Position numbers and translations under genes: made by a program. This document shows positions 45,151 to 58,253 of a stretch of 64,000 nt of DNA, piece after piece. Below the pieces are notes generated by a model, which saw only the letters and a program-made list of their open reading frames with translations, was not told the DNA's origin and did no database searches. The first letter of the stretch is position 1; each line of letters opens with the position of its first letter. This stretch comes from Neorhizobium sp. JUb45 (GTDB lineage: Bacteria; Pseudomonadota; Alphaproteobacteria; Rhizobiales; Rhizobiaceae): NCBI RefSeq assembly GCF_004343585.1, contig NZ_SLYW01000005.1, forward strand, positions 124,001 to 188,000, in the 5' to 3' direction.

Positions 45151-46293
45151 TCAAGCCGTTTTGGGCAAGGACATAATCACCTCGGCGAAGCGGACAAGGT
45201 CACCATCCACGACATCCCGTGCAGTCGCCCGCCGCATCGGCCGGTTTTCCATCGCCCCCATCTCGTTGGCGAGCTCGTCAGGTGAAACAGCATCAAACGC
45301 CACCGGCAGCGCGCGCCGGATGTCGCAGCGATCCATCAGATCAGAAGTAAAGCCCGGCAGCTCCTGCGCAGACGCAAGGCCGATGGCTTTCGCCGCGGCA
45401 TCCAACTCCGCAGTGGGCGCCGCAACAAGCCAGGGCAAGGTCGCCTCGAAACCCAGTGCCGTGGCGAGGCCATGACGAATGGGAGCAAGGCCCGCCAGCG
45501 CATGGCTTATATTGTGGGCGATGGCCGTGCCGCAATTATCGACGGCGATACCGGCGTAACACGAGCCCAGCAGAACCTTTCCGCGTGCATCGAGATTGCC
45601 CGGTGCCTTAACGGCCGTTTCCAATGCGCCGGCAACCAGCCGCATCGCCTCATATGCATAGAGCTGTACGCCGGCATGGGTGTTACGGTTGGTGGCGGCT
45701 TCGAATGCGTGGATGAAAGCATCCATCCCGCACCAGGCAGTCAGGTGCGGTGGCAGCGATACCGTCAGGGCAGGATCGAGGATGACCAGATCGGCCTTGG
45801 TTTCAGGCCCCCAAATCCAGAGTTTTTTGCCCTCGTCACCGGCAAAAATGCTGGTCGCAGACATTTCCGCGCCGGTCCCGGCCGTGGTCGGAACCAGTAT
45901 CTTCCTGAGTGGATTTTTCGGCAGAGGGTTGGCCGCCAACGCATAAAACATCGGGTCCTGGCCAGAGGCAGCGCAGCAGGCGGTGATCTTGGCGATATCC
46001 ATCGCAGAGCCTCCGCCGACGCCGATAACCTGCTGCGCACCTTTTGCCGCCCGTGTTGCGGCCTGGAGATGGGGAAGTTTCGGCTCGCCGGCAAAGTCGG
46101 CAAACAACGCCGCAGTAATGCCATGCGCTCTCAGGTCGTCAATCAGCCGGTTGGCCAGCCCGGAGGCAGCCAGAAAGCTGTCCATGACCACCAGCGCCCG
46201 ATCGATATCGCCAAGCACTGCTGCCGCTGCGGCCGTTTCAGAAAAACTGCCCGCACCAAAACGCATGTCTGGAATGAAGGAATTTGAGAACAT
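45151..46293 (-). CDS. Iron-containing alcohol dehydrogenase family protein
   Basis: 380 residues from the ATG at 46293, with only a weak ribosome site; the frame opens at 46332. Group III ADH features: NAD site G-G-G-S-A-M-D at 93-99, P-T-T-A-G-T-G-A-E at about 135-143, and metal ligands D191, H195, H260 and H274. Members reduce aldehydes or oxidise primary alcohols, glycerol, lactaldehyde or maleylacetate. The substrate is not clear here. It is followed by lactate dehydrogenase 61 bases downstream and lies after the ATP synthase operon terminator. Confidence 0.88.
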   Translation of the reverse strand: MFSNSFIPDMRFGAGSFSETAAAAAVLGDIDRALVVMDSFLAASGLANRLIDDLRAHGITAALFADFAGEPKLPHLQAATRAAKGAQQVIGVGGGSAMDIAKITACCAASGQDPMFYALAANPLPKNPLRKILVPTTAGTGAEMSATSIFAGDEGKKLWIWGPETKADLVILDPALTVSLPPHLTAWCGMDAFIHAFEAATNRNTHAGVQLYAYEAMRLVAGALETAVKAPGNLDARGKVLLGSCYAGIAVDNCGTAIAHNISHALAGLAPIRHGLATALGFEATLPWLVAAPTAELDAAAKAIGLASAQELPGFTSDLMDRCDIRRALPVAFDAVSPDELANEMGAMENRPMRRATARDVVDGDLVRFAEVIMSLPKTA

Positions 46294-46375
46294 CAATGCT
46301 GCCCGCCCCCCTGGAAGTGACGGTATCAACATGCCTGATCAACTGGGATCTGCAAACCTGCAAATCCCGGAAATG

Positions 46376-46400
46376 AAAAGGGCGACCCGAAGGCCGCCCC
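46376..46400 (-). terminator. Terminator of the ATP synthase operon
   Basis: Read leftwards: GGGCGGCC, loop TTCG, GGTCGCCC (one G-T pair), then TTTT. It lies 25 bases after the atpC stop. Confidence 0.9.
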
Positions 46401-46424
46401 GATCATTTGATATGAGCTCCAGCC

Positions 46425-46829
46425 TCAGCCGGAAACCGTGTTGTTCAAGTGCGTCAGATCCACCAGGAACTGCTCGAGCTTGGTCTTGTGCTCGTCGCTA
46501 TCGGCATTATCCAGTTCTTTCTGGGCATGCTCGATGCGGGACTGCAGCTTTTCACGCGTGAGAGCCTGCAGCGGCAGAGCCGCTTCGGCCAGCAGCGTGC
46601 AGCCCGTCGGCAGGATGTCGGCAAATCCACCGATAACGGCGTATTTTTCCGTCTGGCCGGAAGCGAGCTTCACGGTCACGATGCCAGGCTTGATGGTTGT
46701 CATCGTCGGTGCGTGATTGGCCAGCACCGTCATCTCGCCAAGGGTCGCCGGGATAACGACTTCGCTTACCTGTTCGGAAACGAGAAGGCGCTCGGGCGAT
46801 ACGAGTTCAAAATTGAAGGTGTCGGCCAT
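46425..46829 (-). CDS. atpC: ATP synthase F1 epsilon subunit
   Basis: 134 residues. The N-terminal beta-barrel domain begins F-N-F-E-L-V-S-P-E-R-L and contains G-E-M-T-V-L-A-N-H-A-P and the G-G-F-A-D-I strand. The C-terminal helical hairpin (about 88-134) is complete. Epsilon is part of the central stalk and can inhibit ATP hydrolysis. It is the last gene of atpHAGDC and is followed by a terminator. Confidence 0.96.
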   Translation of the reverse strand: MADTFNFELVSPERLLVSEQVSEVVIPATLGEMTVLANHAPTMTTIKPGIVTVKLASGQTEKYAVIGGFADILPTGCTLLAEAALPLQALTREKLQSRIEHAQKELDNADSDEHKTKLEQFLVDLTHLNNTVSG

Positions 46830-46906
46830 GACGGTCCACTTTCAGATGATGTTGCAGGCAAGAGCCGACGGCGCGTTTGTCACGCGCCGTCGAAGCATCA
46901 ATGAGA

Positions 46907-49272
<2,366 letters not shown>

Positions 49273-49302
49273 CCGTTATCGGTCCTCGGGCTAGTTCCGG
49301 TT

Positions 49303-51398
<2,096 letters not shown>

Positions 51399-51460
51399 GA
51401 ATTCCCTGATTATCATCCAAGCGGAAGGCCTGTTTTGAGCAGTCCAACAAACGCTTGAAA

Positions 51461-51482
51461 TCGTTTCGTTTTCTCGAAACGA
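51461..51482. promoter_or_regulatory. Inverted repeat in the control region of the atp operon
   Basis: TCGTTTCG and CGAAACGA are perfectly inverted around a 6-base loop, 63-84 bases upstream of the atpH GTG. It could be an operator or a leader hairpin. The remaining stretch up to 51660 shows AT-rich pieces suited to a promoter and no gene. Confidence 0.35.
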
Positions 51483-51659
51483 ACAGGGAACCTCCCCCCG
51501 CCGTTCTTTTTAATTCGCGGTTCGTCTAGCATAGGACGTTTGGACTCGCAACACGCGCGGCGCCGCAAAACACCCTCTCCACGGTGGGTTTGCGTGTTTT
51601 TAGGCTGTTTCCACGAAACAAGGCGGCGCGACCGGTGGTCACAGGCTAAAACGTGGCCG

Positions 51660-52043
51660 TCAGAAATACCCGAGGGAATAGCCAAGCGGCCCGGCAGCAA
51701 GCAGAAGCTGCAGGGTCAGAAGCGCGATATTGCGCACCACAAGACCGCGATCGAGGAAGAGTGACAGCAGGCGTCCCAAGGCCGCAAAACCGAGCGTGAC
51801 GCCGACGGCCAGATAGTAGAAATCCTGCGCGAACAGCAGCGCGCAAATCGGCAGCCCGAGATAAAGACCGCCGGTCGAGCGGGTGGCGCCATAGCCTTCG
51901 GGTGTGATCTGTCCGACCTGAAAACCGCCGAGACGCAGCGCCGTGCCGGGCAGCACAAGCAGGAAAAGACCGATCAGGGCCGTGGCGGCGGATGCCACGA
52001 AGGCGATCTGTTCGGGTAGTTCGGTCGGAAAATAGAATTCCAT
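51660..52043 (-). CDS. Small four-helix membrane protein (DUF4345-like)
   Basis: 127 residues from the ATG at 52043; the frame opens at 52169 but the upstream part looks non-coding. Four hydrophobic helices. The loop G-A-T-R-S-T-G-G-L-Y-L-G-L-P and the helix F-A-A-L-G-R-L-L-S-L-F-L-D resemble the DUF4345 family, whose function is unknown. It lies between priA and the atp operon on the same strand. The family name is from memory of the pattern and is moderately certain. Confidence 0.65.
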   Translation of the reverse strand: MEFYFPTELPEQIAFVASAATALIGLFLLVLPGTALRLGGFQVGQITPEGYGATRSTGGLYLGLPICALLFAQDFYYLAVGVTLGFAALGRLLSLFLDRGLVVRNIALLTLQLLLAAGPLGYSLGYF

Positions 52044-52101
52044 AGGGCTTCCGCTCCATGCATGCATAGTGTGAGGATGTGTAGCAGCTAACCGGTTATG
52101 G

Positions 52102-54369
52102 TTAAAGAAAGCTCTGCGGATCGACGTCGAGCTGAACCTGAACCGATCCGCGCTGCTTTGGCCCGGCATTCAGCATGACGCGCAAAAATGCCTGCATGTC
52201 GGAATTGCGGCGCCCATGCACGAGCAGACGGAAACGATGGCGGCCGCGCACCAAAGCCAGCGGCGCTTCGGCAGGTCCGAGTACGGCAATGCCGGTCACT
52301 TTTGGCGCCGCAGCCCGCAAGCCGCGCGCATGGGTTTCGGCATCGGCGCGCGTTTCGGCGGATATGATGATGGAGGCCAGACGCCCGAACGGCGGCAGGA
52401 TGGCTTTTTCGCGCTCGTTGATCTCGCGCTCGTAAAAGGCCGAGGCATCACCCGAAACGATCGCCTGCATGACCGGGTGCATCGGCTGGTAGGTCTGCAA
52501 CAGGCCGTGGCTCTTCAGACCTGTACGACCGGCGCGGCCCGTCACCTGGCTGAGCAGCTGGAACGTGCGCTCGGCGGCGCGCGGATCGCCATTCGCCAGC
52601 CCCAGATCGGCATCGACAATACCGACCAGTGTCATCAGCGGGAAGTTATGACCCTTGGCGACGAGCTGTGTGCCAATGACGATATCCGCCTCACCATTGG
52701 CGATCGCCTCCAGCTCCAGCCGCATCCGCTTGACGCTGCCAAGCAGATCCGAGGACATGACGATGGTACGGGCATCGGGAAAATGCTTTTCTACCTCTTC
52801 GGCGATTCGCTCAACGCCCGGCCCACAGGCAACGAGGTGATCGAACGTGCCGCAGTCCGGGCAATGTTCCGGCGTATGCTGGTGATATCCGCATTGGTGG
52901 CACTGTAGTTGGTTCTTGAACCGGTGCTCCACCAGCCAGCTTGAACATTGCGGGCACTGGAAACGGTGACCGCATACCCGGCAGAGCGTCAGCGGTGCAT
53001 AACCACGGCGATTGAGGAAGAGCAGAGATTGCTCCTTGCGCTCAAGCGTGCGTGCCATGGCCCGCAGCAGAAGCGGCGACAGGAACCCGCCGCGCTCGGG
53101 CGCATGCCGGCGCATGTCGATCAGATGCAGGTCCGGCATCGCCGCGTCACCAAAGCGGGTCGGCAGTTGCACGAGATTGTAGCGACCGGACAGGCCGTTG
53201 ACCTGGCTTTCCACCGAGGGCGTGGCCGACACCAGCACGACCGGGAAATCCCCGATACGGCCGCGCACCACTGCCATGTCGCGGGCATTATAAAAGACGC
53301 GGTCTTCCTGCTTGTAAGCCGGGTCATGTTCTTCATCGACGATGATAAGGCCAAGCTCTTCGAACGGCAGGAACAGCGCCGAACGTGCACCGGCCACCAC
53401 GCGCACCTCGCCGGTCACCACACCGCGCCAGACCTTTTCCCGCATGCGCGGCGAGAGATCGGAATGCCATTCGCCGGGCTTTGCGCCAAAACGATCCTGA
53501 AACCGCTCAAGGAAGGCAGGCGTCAGCGCGATTTCCGGCAGCAGGATCAGCACCTGCTTGCCACGCCGCAGCGTCTCGGCGATCGCCTCGAAATAGACTT
53601 CGGTTTTGCCCGATCCGGTCACGCCATCGATCAGCGACGCGGAAAAGCCCCCTTCGCGAATCGAGGCGACGATTTCCGCTGCCGCTTCCTTCTGCACGCC
53701 TTCGATGCGCGGCGCCGTATAATCCGGCTCCGGCCGCGCCACGACAGGTGGCGGCGGCAGGAATACGGTTTCGAAAATACCTTGCGCGGTCAGCCCATCG
53801 ATCACGCTCATCGACACACCGGCCGCATGGGCAAGACCACTGCGCGTCCACGCAATATCCTCACCCTTGGCGATATCCAGAACCCGCACACGCGCCGGCG
53901 TCAGACGCTCCGGCTGGCCGCCGATATAACGCACCGCCTCGACCATCGGCTCGGGATCAAGCGCTGCCGGCGCACGCACCGCCATACGCGCAACCAGACC
54001 CGGTGGCGAGAGTGTGTAGGCGGCAACCCAATCGACGAAATCGCGCATTTCCTTGGAAAGCGGCGGACAATCGAAAGCGAGCGTGATCGGCCGCAACTTC
54101 TTCGGATCAAGCCCATCCTGGCTTTCGCCATCCCAGACCACACCGATCAACGGGCGCGGCCCAACGGGCACCTGCACAACGGAACCGGGTTCGACATGCA
54201 TGCCTTCGGGCACGGCATAACTGTAGGGACCCGGCACCGGCAAAGGCACGAGAACGGGCACCACGCGCTTCAGCGGCGGCGCCTCGAACAGTGAACCGAA
54301 AAGACTGGTATTATCTGTGCCCAAATCATCTATGCCCGTGTGCGGCGACCATGCCGAAAGAGAGAACAA
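52102..54369 (-). CDS. priA: Primosomal replication protein N' (PriA helicase)
   Basis: 755 residues from a TTG at 54369 with GAGGG seven bases upstream; another TTG at 54324 would give a start closer to some relatives. PriA restarts stalled replication forks by loading the DnaB helicase. N-terminal 3' DNA-binding domain (about 35-140), helicase Walker A G-V-T-G-S-G-K-T at 249-256, D-E-E-H at 345-348, and eight zinc cysteines between about 455 and 500 (C-R-V-C-G, C-P-Q-C, C-H-Q-C-G, C-P-D-C-G). Motif V/VI regions follow (G-T-Q-L-V-A-K-G-H; Q-V-T-G-R-A-G-R). Confidence 0.95.
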   Translation of the reverse strand: MFSLSAWSPHTGIDDLGTDNTSLFGSLFEAPPLKRVVPVLVPLPVPGPYSYAVPEGMHVEPGSVVQVPVGPRPLIGVVWDGESQDGLDPKKLRPITLAFDCPPLSKEMRDFVDWVAAYTLSPPGLVARMAVRAPAALDPEPMVEAVRYIGGQPERLTPARVRVLDIAKGEDIAWTRSGLAHAAGVSMSVIDGLTAQGIFETVFLPPPPVVARPEPDYTAPRIEGVQKEAAAEIVASIREGGFSASLIDGVTGSGKTEVYFEAIAETLRRGKQVLILLPEIALTPAFLERFQDRFGAKPGEWHSDLSPRMREKVWRGVVTGEVRVVAGARSALFLPFEELGLIIVDEEHDPAYKQEDRVFYNARDMAVVRGRIGDFPVVLVSATPSVESQVNGLSGRYNLVQLPTRFGDAAMPDLHLIDMRRHAPERGGFLSPLLLRAMARTLERKEQSLLFLNRRGYAPLTLCRVCGHRFQCPQCSSWLVEHRFKNQLQCHQCGYHQHTPEHCPDCGTFDHLVACGPGVERIAEEVEKHFPDARTIVMSSDLLGSVKRMRLELEAIANGEADIVIGTQLVAKGHNFPLMTLVGIVDADLGLANGDPRAAERTFQLLSQVTGRAGRTGLKSHGLLQTYQPMHPVMQAIVSGDASAFYEREINEREKAILPPFGRLASIIISAETRADAETHARGLRAAAPKVTGIAVLGPAEAPLALVRGRHRFRLLVHGRRNSDMQAFLRVMLNAGPKQRGSVQVQLDVDPQSFL

Positions 54370-54451
54370 AAGTGAACCCTCTACCGATCACTCGTCCTCA
54401 CTATCAAAGCCCGGAGACGGCAAAATAACGATTGCAACATGTCAAAAACGG

Positions 54452-55378
54452 TCAGGCCGCAGCCGACTTGTCATTCACTCCGAAGGCAAAACGCGCATCG
54501 GCATCCGCCGCCAGATTATGCACCGTATGCCGCTCCAGCGCCTGCGTGACGTCGTTGATATCACCATCCAGCGCTTCGGGCGGGATCAGGTGACCGACCG
54601 TCATGTCGAAGCGGTTACCCTTCTTATTCAGGAGTTCGTAAAACACCGTCATGTCACGCAATTCGGTCGACCATTTGGCAAACCAGTAAAACAGGCCTGA
54701 ATTGCGTGCCGTCATATGGATCGGCAGGATCGGCAGATTGTATTTGCGGGCAAGCCCGACCGCCGAGGTTTTCCACGGACGCTCGTTGAGCTTGCCGTTT
54801 TCCCAATAGGCGATACGACCGGACGGAAACAGCACCATGACCTTGCCGGCCTCGACAGCCTGATTGGTCAGCACCAGCGTCTCGCGGGTCTTCAGCTTGC
54901 TCTTGTGTTCCTCGCGCCATTCCACAGGAATGATTGTTTCGGCAAAACGCGGATTGACGCGCACCGCATCCCGATTGGCGAACACCATGATATCCGGCCG
55001 CTTCGGCTTCAGGAGATCGAAGACGGCAACGCCATCGGCAATACCGGTCGGATGGTTGCTGACCAGAATGAAGCCGCCGGACGCCGGAATGCGATCGGCA
55101 TGATGAGCCTGCACATCGAGATGCAGCAGATCGCTCATATACTCGAAACACTCGAAACCGCTCAGATTGGCAACATCATTGGCAAAACCGATAGCGCGGT
55201 CATAACGAAGCAGCGAATAGAGGAACGGTCGCATCAGCGGCCACAGCGGATGTTTGACGATTCGCTGGCCGCGTTCCGCAATCAGGGTATCAACGATGTG
55301 TCCGGGGCGGCCTTGGGAGACGAGCGCGATCGTTTGAGCAAAGTGACCGAGTGCGGTCGAATTATCGCGGCGCGCCAT
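54452..55378 (-). CDS. PlsC-like lysophospholipid acyltransferase family protein
   Basis: 308 residues. The acyltransferase block lies at about 100-240: S-N-H-P-T-G-I-A-D-G carries the catalytic-type His109 and Asp115, here with five residues between them rather than the usual four; F-P-S-G-R-I-A-Y is the second block and I-L-P-I-H the fourth. It is probably membrane-associated. A role in phospholipid or ornithine-lipid acylation is inferred, and the acyl acceptor is unknown. It lies 83 bases upstream of priA on the same strand and is divergent from xerC. Confidence 0.8.
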   Translation of the reverse strand: MARRDNSTALGHFAQTIALVSQGRPGHIVDTLIAERGQRIVKHPLWPLMRPFLYSLLRYDRAIGFANDVANLSGFECFEYMSDLLHLDVQAHHADRIPASGGFILVSNHPTGIADGVAVFDLLKPKRPDIMVFANRDAVRVNPRFAETIIPVEWREEHKSKLKTRETLVLTNQAVEAGKVMVLFPSGRIAYWENGKLNERPWKTSAVGLARKYNLPILPIHMTARNSGLFYWFAKWSTELRDMTVFYELLNKKGNRFDMTVGHLIPPEALDGDINDVTQALERHTVHNLAADADARFAFGVNDKSAAA

Positions 55379-55511
55379 ACAAACTCCATTACCACTTGCC
55401 GTATATCGCAGTCCCTCGTCATGTCAAAACGACAATGCGCAGGCTTTAGGGAATTCGTAACGGAACCATCGGCAATGTGGGATTTTGGCACACGAATTCA
55501 ACAGGCTTGTG

Positions 55512-56447
55512 ATGAACGAAATCCTGATCATTGCAGCGCCCGAACTTCTGGAGAAGCGCCGGGAATGGATGGAAAGCCTGTCCGACGAGCGCCGACTTTC
55601 CGAAAACACGCTCAATGCCTATGAACGCGACACCCGCCAGTTCCTGAAATTTCTGACAGGCCACCTCGCCGAACCAGCCCGCATAAGCGACATTCACACG
55701 CTGCGTCCGGCCGATCTGCGCGCTTTTCTGGCGGCCCGCCGACGCGAAGGCTCCGGCAACCGATCGCTCGGCCGTCATCTTGCCGGTATACGGTCATTTC
55801 TGCGGTATCTGGAGCGCAAGGGCCTCGTCAATGCGGCCGGTGCTTCGGCCATCCGCACACCAAAACAGCCGAAATCTCTGCCGAAACCATTGTCGGACAC
55901 GCAGGCGATCGCTGTTGTCGGCCAGAATGCGCAATTGCATGAAGAGCCGTGGATCGCTGCACGCGACGCTGCCGTCCTGACCTTGCTCTACGCCTGCGGC
56001 CTGCGCATTTCCGAAGCGCTCGACCTGACGCCATCCGACATGGCGGCGGGCGCGACCTCATTGCGCATAACCGGCAAGGGCAACAAGATGCGCGTCGTGC
56101 CGCTTCTGCAGGCAGCACTGGAAGCGGTGGAGACATACAAACGCCTCTGCCCCTATCATCTGCCGGACAACGAGCCGCTGTTTCGCGGGGCTCGCGGCGG
56201 AAAACTGCAGCAGGCGATCATCCAGAGCGAAATGCGCAAGTTGCGGGGCGCACTCGGCCTTCCGGAAACCGCGACGCCGCACGCCCTGCGCCATTCCTTC
56301 GCCACCCATCTTCTGGCCGGCGGCGGCGACCTGCGCACCATTCAGGAACTGCTCGGCCATGCCAGCCTGTCGACGACACAGGTCTATACCGGCGTCGATG
56401 CCGCACGCCTGCTGGAAGTCTACGACCGCGCCCACCCCCGCGCCTGA
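55512..56447 (+). CDS. xerC: Site-specific tyrosine recombinase XerC
   Basis: 311 residues from the ATG at 55512; the frame opens at 55485. Catalytic residues: R165 (C-G-L-R-I-S-E), K189 (T-G-K-G-N-K), H257 and R260 (P-H-A-L-R-H), H283 (L-L-G-H-A) and nucleophile Y292 (Q-V-Y-T-G-V). It has the N-terminal core-binding domain at about 10-105. It works with XerD at dif with FtsK. Its neighbourhood (priA, lpd) matches the rhizobial xerC locus as I know it, and the motif T-G-V-D after the tyrosine is XerC-like. Confidence 0.93.
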   Translation: MNEILIIAAPELLEKRREWMESLSDERRLSENTLNAYERDTRQFLKFLTGHLAEPARISDIHTLRPADLRAFLAARRREGSGNRSLGRHLAGIRSFLRYLERKGLVNAAGASAIRTPKQPKSLPKPLSDTQAIAVVGQNAQLHEEPWIAARDAAVLTLLYACGLRISEALDLTPSDMAAGATSLRITGKGNKMRVVPLLQAALEAVETYKRLCPYHLPDNEPLFRGARGGKLQQAIIQSEMRKLRGALGLPETATPHALRHSFATHLLAGGGDLRTIQELLGHASLSTTQVYTGVDAARLLEVYDRAHPRA

Positions 56448-56516
56448 GCGGGCGGTAAGCAATGCTTAACCACGCCCGTTAAGGGCTTTTCGACACCGAA
56501 GCGATACATCGGCCCT

Positions 56517-57620
56517 ATGACAAAATTTGCCTTCACCTCGTCCAGACATCCGTTTTCGCGCCAGCCTGGCGATATCGCCCTATGGCTGCTGGCAACGCTG
56601 CACGTCATCGTCTTTCTGTCCTTCATGGTCGTTGTGGCATCTTTGTCTCCCGCGCATGCGCAGGATGCGAGCGCACAGGCAGCGCCCGTCTGCACCGGCA
56701 ACAACGTGCTGGACGAATTGAAGACACAGGATCCGGCGCGCTACGCCAAGGTGATCGCCGAAGGCGAAAAGACACCGAACGGCAAGGGCATTTTCTGGAA
56801 GATCGAAAAGGACGGCGTCCCGACATCGTATCTGCTCGGCACCATGCATGTCACCGATCCGCGCGTGCTCGCAATGCCGGCAGGTGCTGCCGAGGCGGCA
56901 AAGGATGCAAAAACGATCGCCATCGAATCGGATGAGATCCTCGATGAGAAGAAGGCAATGGCCGGTTTGATGACCAAACCGGACCTGCTGATGTTCATGG
57001 ATGGCAAGACCATCAAGACACTTCTGCCTGAAGAGCAGGTGGCAAAGCTCGAGGCCGCTCTGAAGGAGCGCAATATCCCGCTCGCCGCCGTTCAGAGTTT
57101 CAAACCCTGGATGATATCGGGCATGATCGCGCTTCCCGCCTGCGAACTGGCACGCAAGGCCAATGCCGCGCCTTTCCTCGACAAGAAGATCGCGCTCGAC
57201 GCCATTGCTGCAGGCAAGCCGGTAAAAGGCCTTGAATCGATGGAGGAGCAGCTTTCCGCAATGGCAGCCCTCCCCCTCGACCTGCATCTGAAATCGCTCG
57301 CGGAAACGCTCGATCTCGGTTCACGTATGAACGACGTGACCGAAACCATGACGGCGCTTTATGTGGCCGGTGATATCGGCCTGACAGTGCCTATGCTGCG
57401 GGCGCTGACGCCTGAAGACGACAAGGAAGCCGATGCCGGTTATGCCGAGTTCGAAAAGATGATCGTCACCAAACGCAACCATGTCATGGCGGACCGCTCC
57501 GCCGCGCTGTTCAAGGAAGGCGGCCTGTTCATGGCTGTCGGCGCACTTCACCTGCCGGGTGAGGAAGGCGTGATCGAACTGCTGCGCAAACAGGGCTTCA
57601 AGGTTTCCGCCATCAATTGA
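56517..57620 (+). CDS. TraB/GumN family protein (exported or membrane-anchored)
   Basis: 367 residues. One hydrophobic segment at about 20-42, followed by A-H-A, is a signal peptide or anchor. The TraB/GumN fold signature is seen: S-Y-L-L-G-T-M-H-V-T-D at the start, a central K-R-N-H-V-M-A-D-R segment, and V-G-A-L-H-L-P-G-E-E-G near the end, which together form the presumed metal/peptidase-like (Tiki-type) site. Activity in bacteria is not established. Its 3' end overlaps the opposing DUF2867 gene by 8 bases. Confidence 0.85.
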   Translation: MTKFAFTSSRHPFSRQPGDIALWLLATLHVIVFLSFMVVVASLSPAHAQDASAQAAPVCTGNNVLDELKTQDPARYAKVIAEGEKTPNGKGIFWKIEKDGVPTSYLLGTMHVTDPRVLAMPAGAAEAAKDAKTIAIESDEILDEKKAMAGLMTKPDLLMFMDGKTIKTLLPEEQVAKLEAALKERNIPLAAVQSFKPWMISGMIALPACELARKANAAPFLDKKIALDAIAAGKPVKGLESMEEQLSAMAALPLDLHLKSLAETLDLGSRMNDVTETMTALYVAGDIGLTVPMLRALTPEDDKEADAGYAEFEKMIVTKRNHVMADRSAALFKEGGLFMAVGALHLPGEEGVIELLRKQGFKVSAIN

Positions 57621-58128
57621 TAGGCGTCAGCTGTCGCGCGATGTTGCGCAGCATGGTCTTGACGATCAGCCTGTGAAACGGCGTGATGGCTGCAATGTAC
57701 AGACGTCCGAGCAAGATCTTTCGGTAAACCAACGTTGTTGCTGAAACGATCGAAAGACCGTTGTCTCCATTCTCGACATCAACGACAACCCGGAAATCCA
57801 GATGCCTGTCGTCGAACCCGACCACGACTTGACGATCTGATTGTTTGACGATCGGGAAAAAACCTATCCGTTCGGTCGTTGTACCTGCGAGATCACCCGT
57901 GGACTGCAATCCGGCCAGAGCAACGATGCCGTTTCGCATTTTCAACAGCAATCTCACCCATAGCGGAAAAGAGCCGAAGGCAAGACGTGCCGCCTCTATT
58001 GCCGACAATTGCGGGTTTGCGACTTGCAGGGCATAACAATCGGCCCAATCGGCGCGCGGAAAAATCGGGTGCGGTAATTGAGGTCGACTGAAAACCGGCA
58101 TCCGGCTGAAATCGTCAACTTTTGTCAT
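57613..58128 (-). CDS. DUF2867-domain protein
   Basis: 171 residues. It matches the DUF2867 pattern: an N-terminal D-W-A-D-C-Y segment, a central strand pair V-V-V-G-F-D-D-R-H-L-D-F-R-V-V-V, and a C-terminal helix P-F-H-R-L-I-V-K-T-M-L. Function is unknown; the fold is related to the START/SRPBCC-like lipid-binding group in my recollection, with low certainty. It overlaps the GumN gene at its 3' end and stands alone. Confidence 0.75.
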   Translation of the reverse strand: MTKVDDFSRMPVFSRPQLPHPIFPRADWADCYALQVANPQLSAIEAARLAFGSFPLWVRLLLKMRNGIVALAGLQSTGDLAGTTTERIGFFPIVKQSDRQVVVGFDDRHLDFRVVVDVENGDNGLSIVSATTLVYRKILLGRLYIAAITPFHRLIVKTMLRNIARQLTPIN

Positions 58129-58197
58129 GGCCCAACCCTACACCCGGCGATTTGCGCTCTCCAGCACAATAGATTTCCGTAGAGCCGACAAGGCAAC

Positions 58198-58228
58198 AAA
58201 AAACCGCCGCCTGCATGACAGACGACGG
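58198..58228 (-). terminator. Terminator after lpd
   Basis: Read leftwards: CCGTCGTCTG, loop TCATG, CAGGCGGCGG (G-T pairs allowed), followed by a run of six T. It lies about 25 bases after the lpd stop. Confidence 0.85.
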
Positions 58229-58253
58229 CTTTCTGTTCGAATAATTCGATCGA

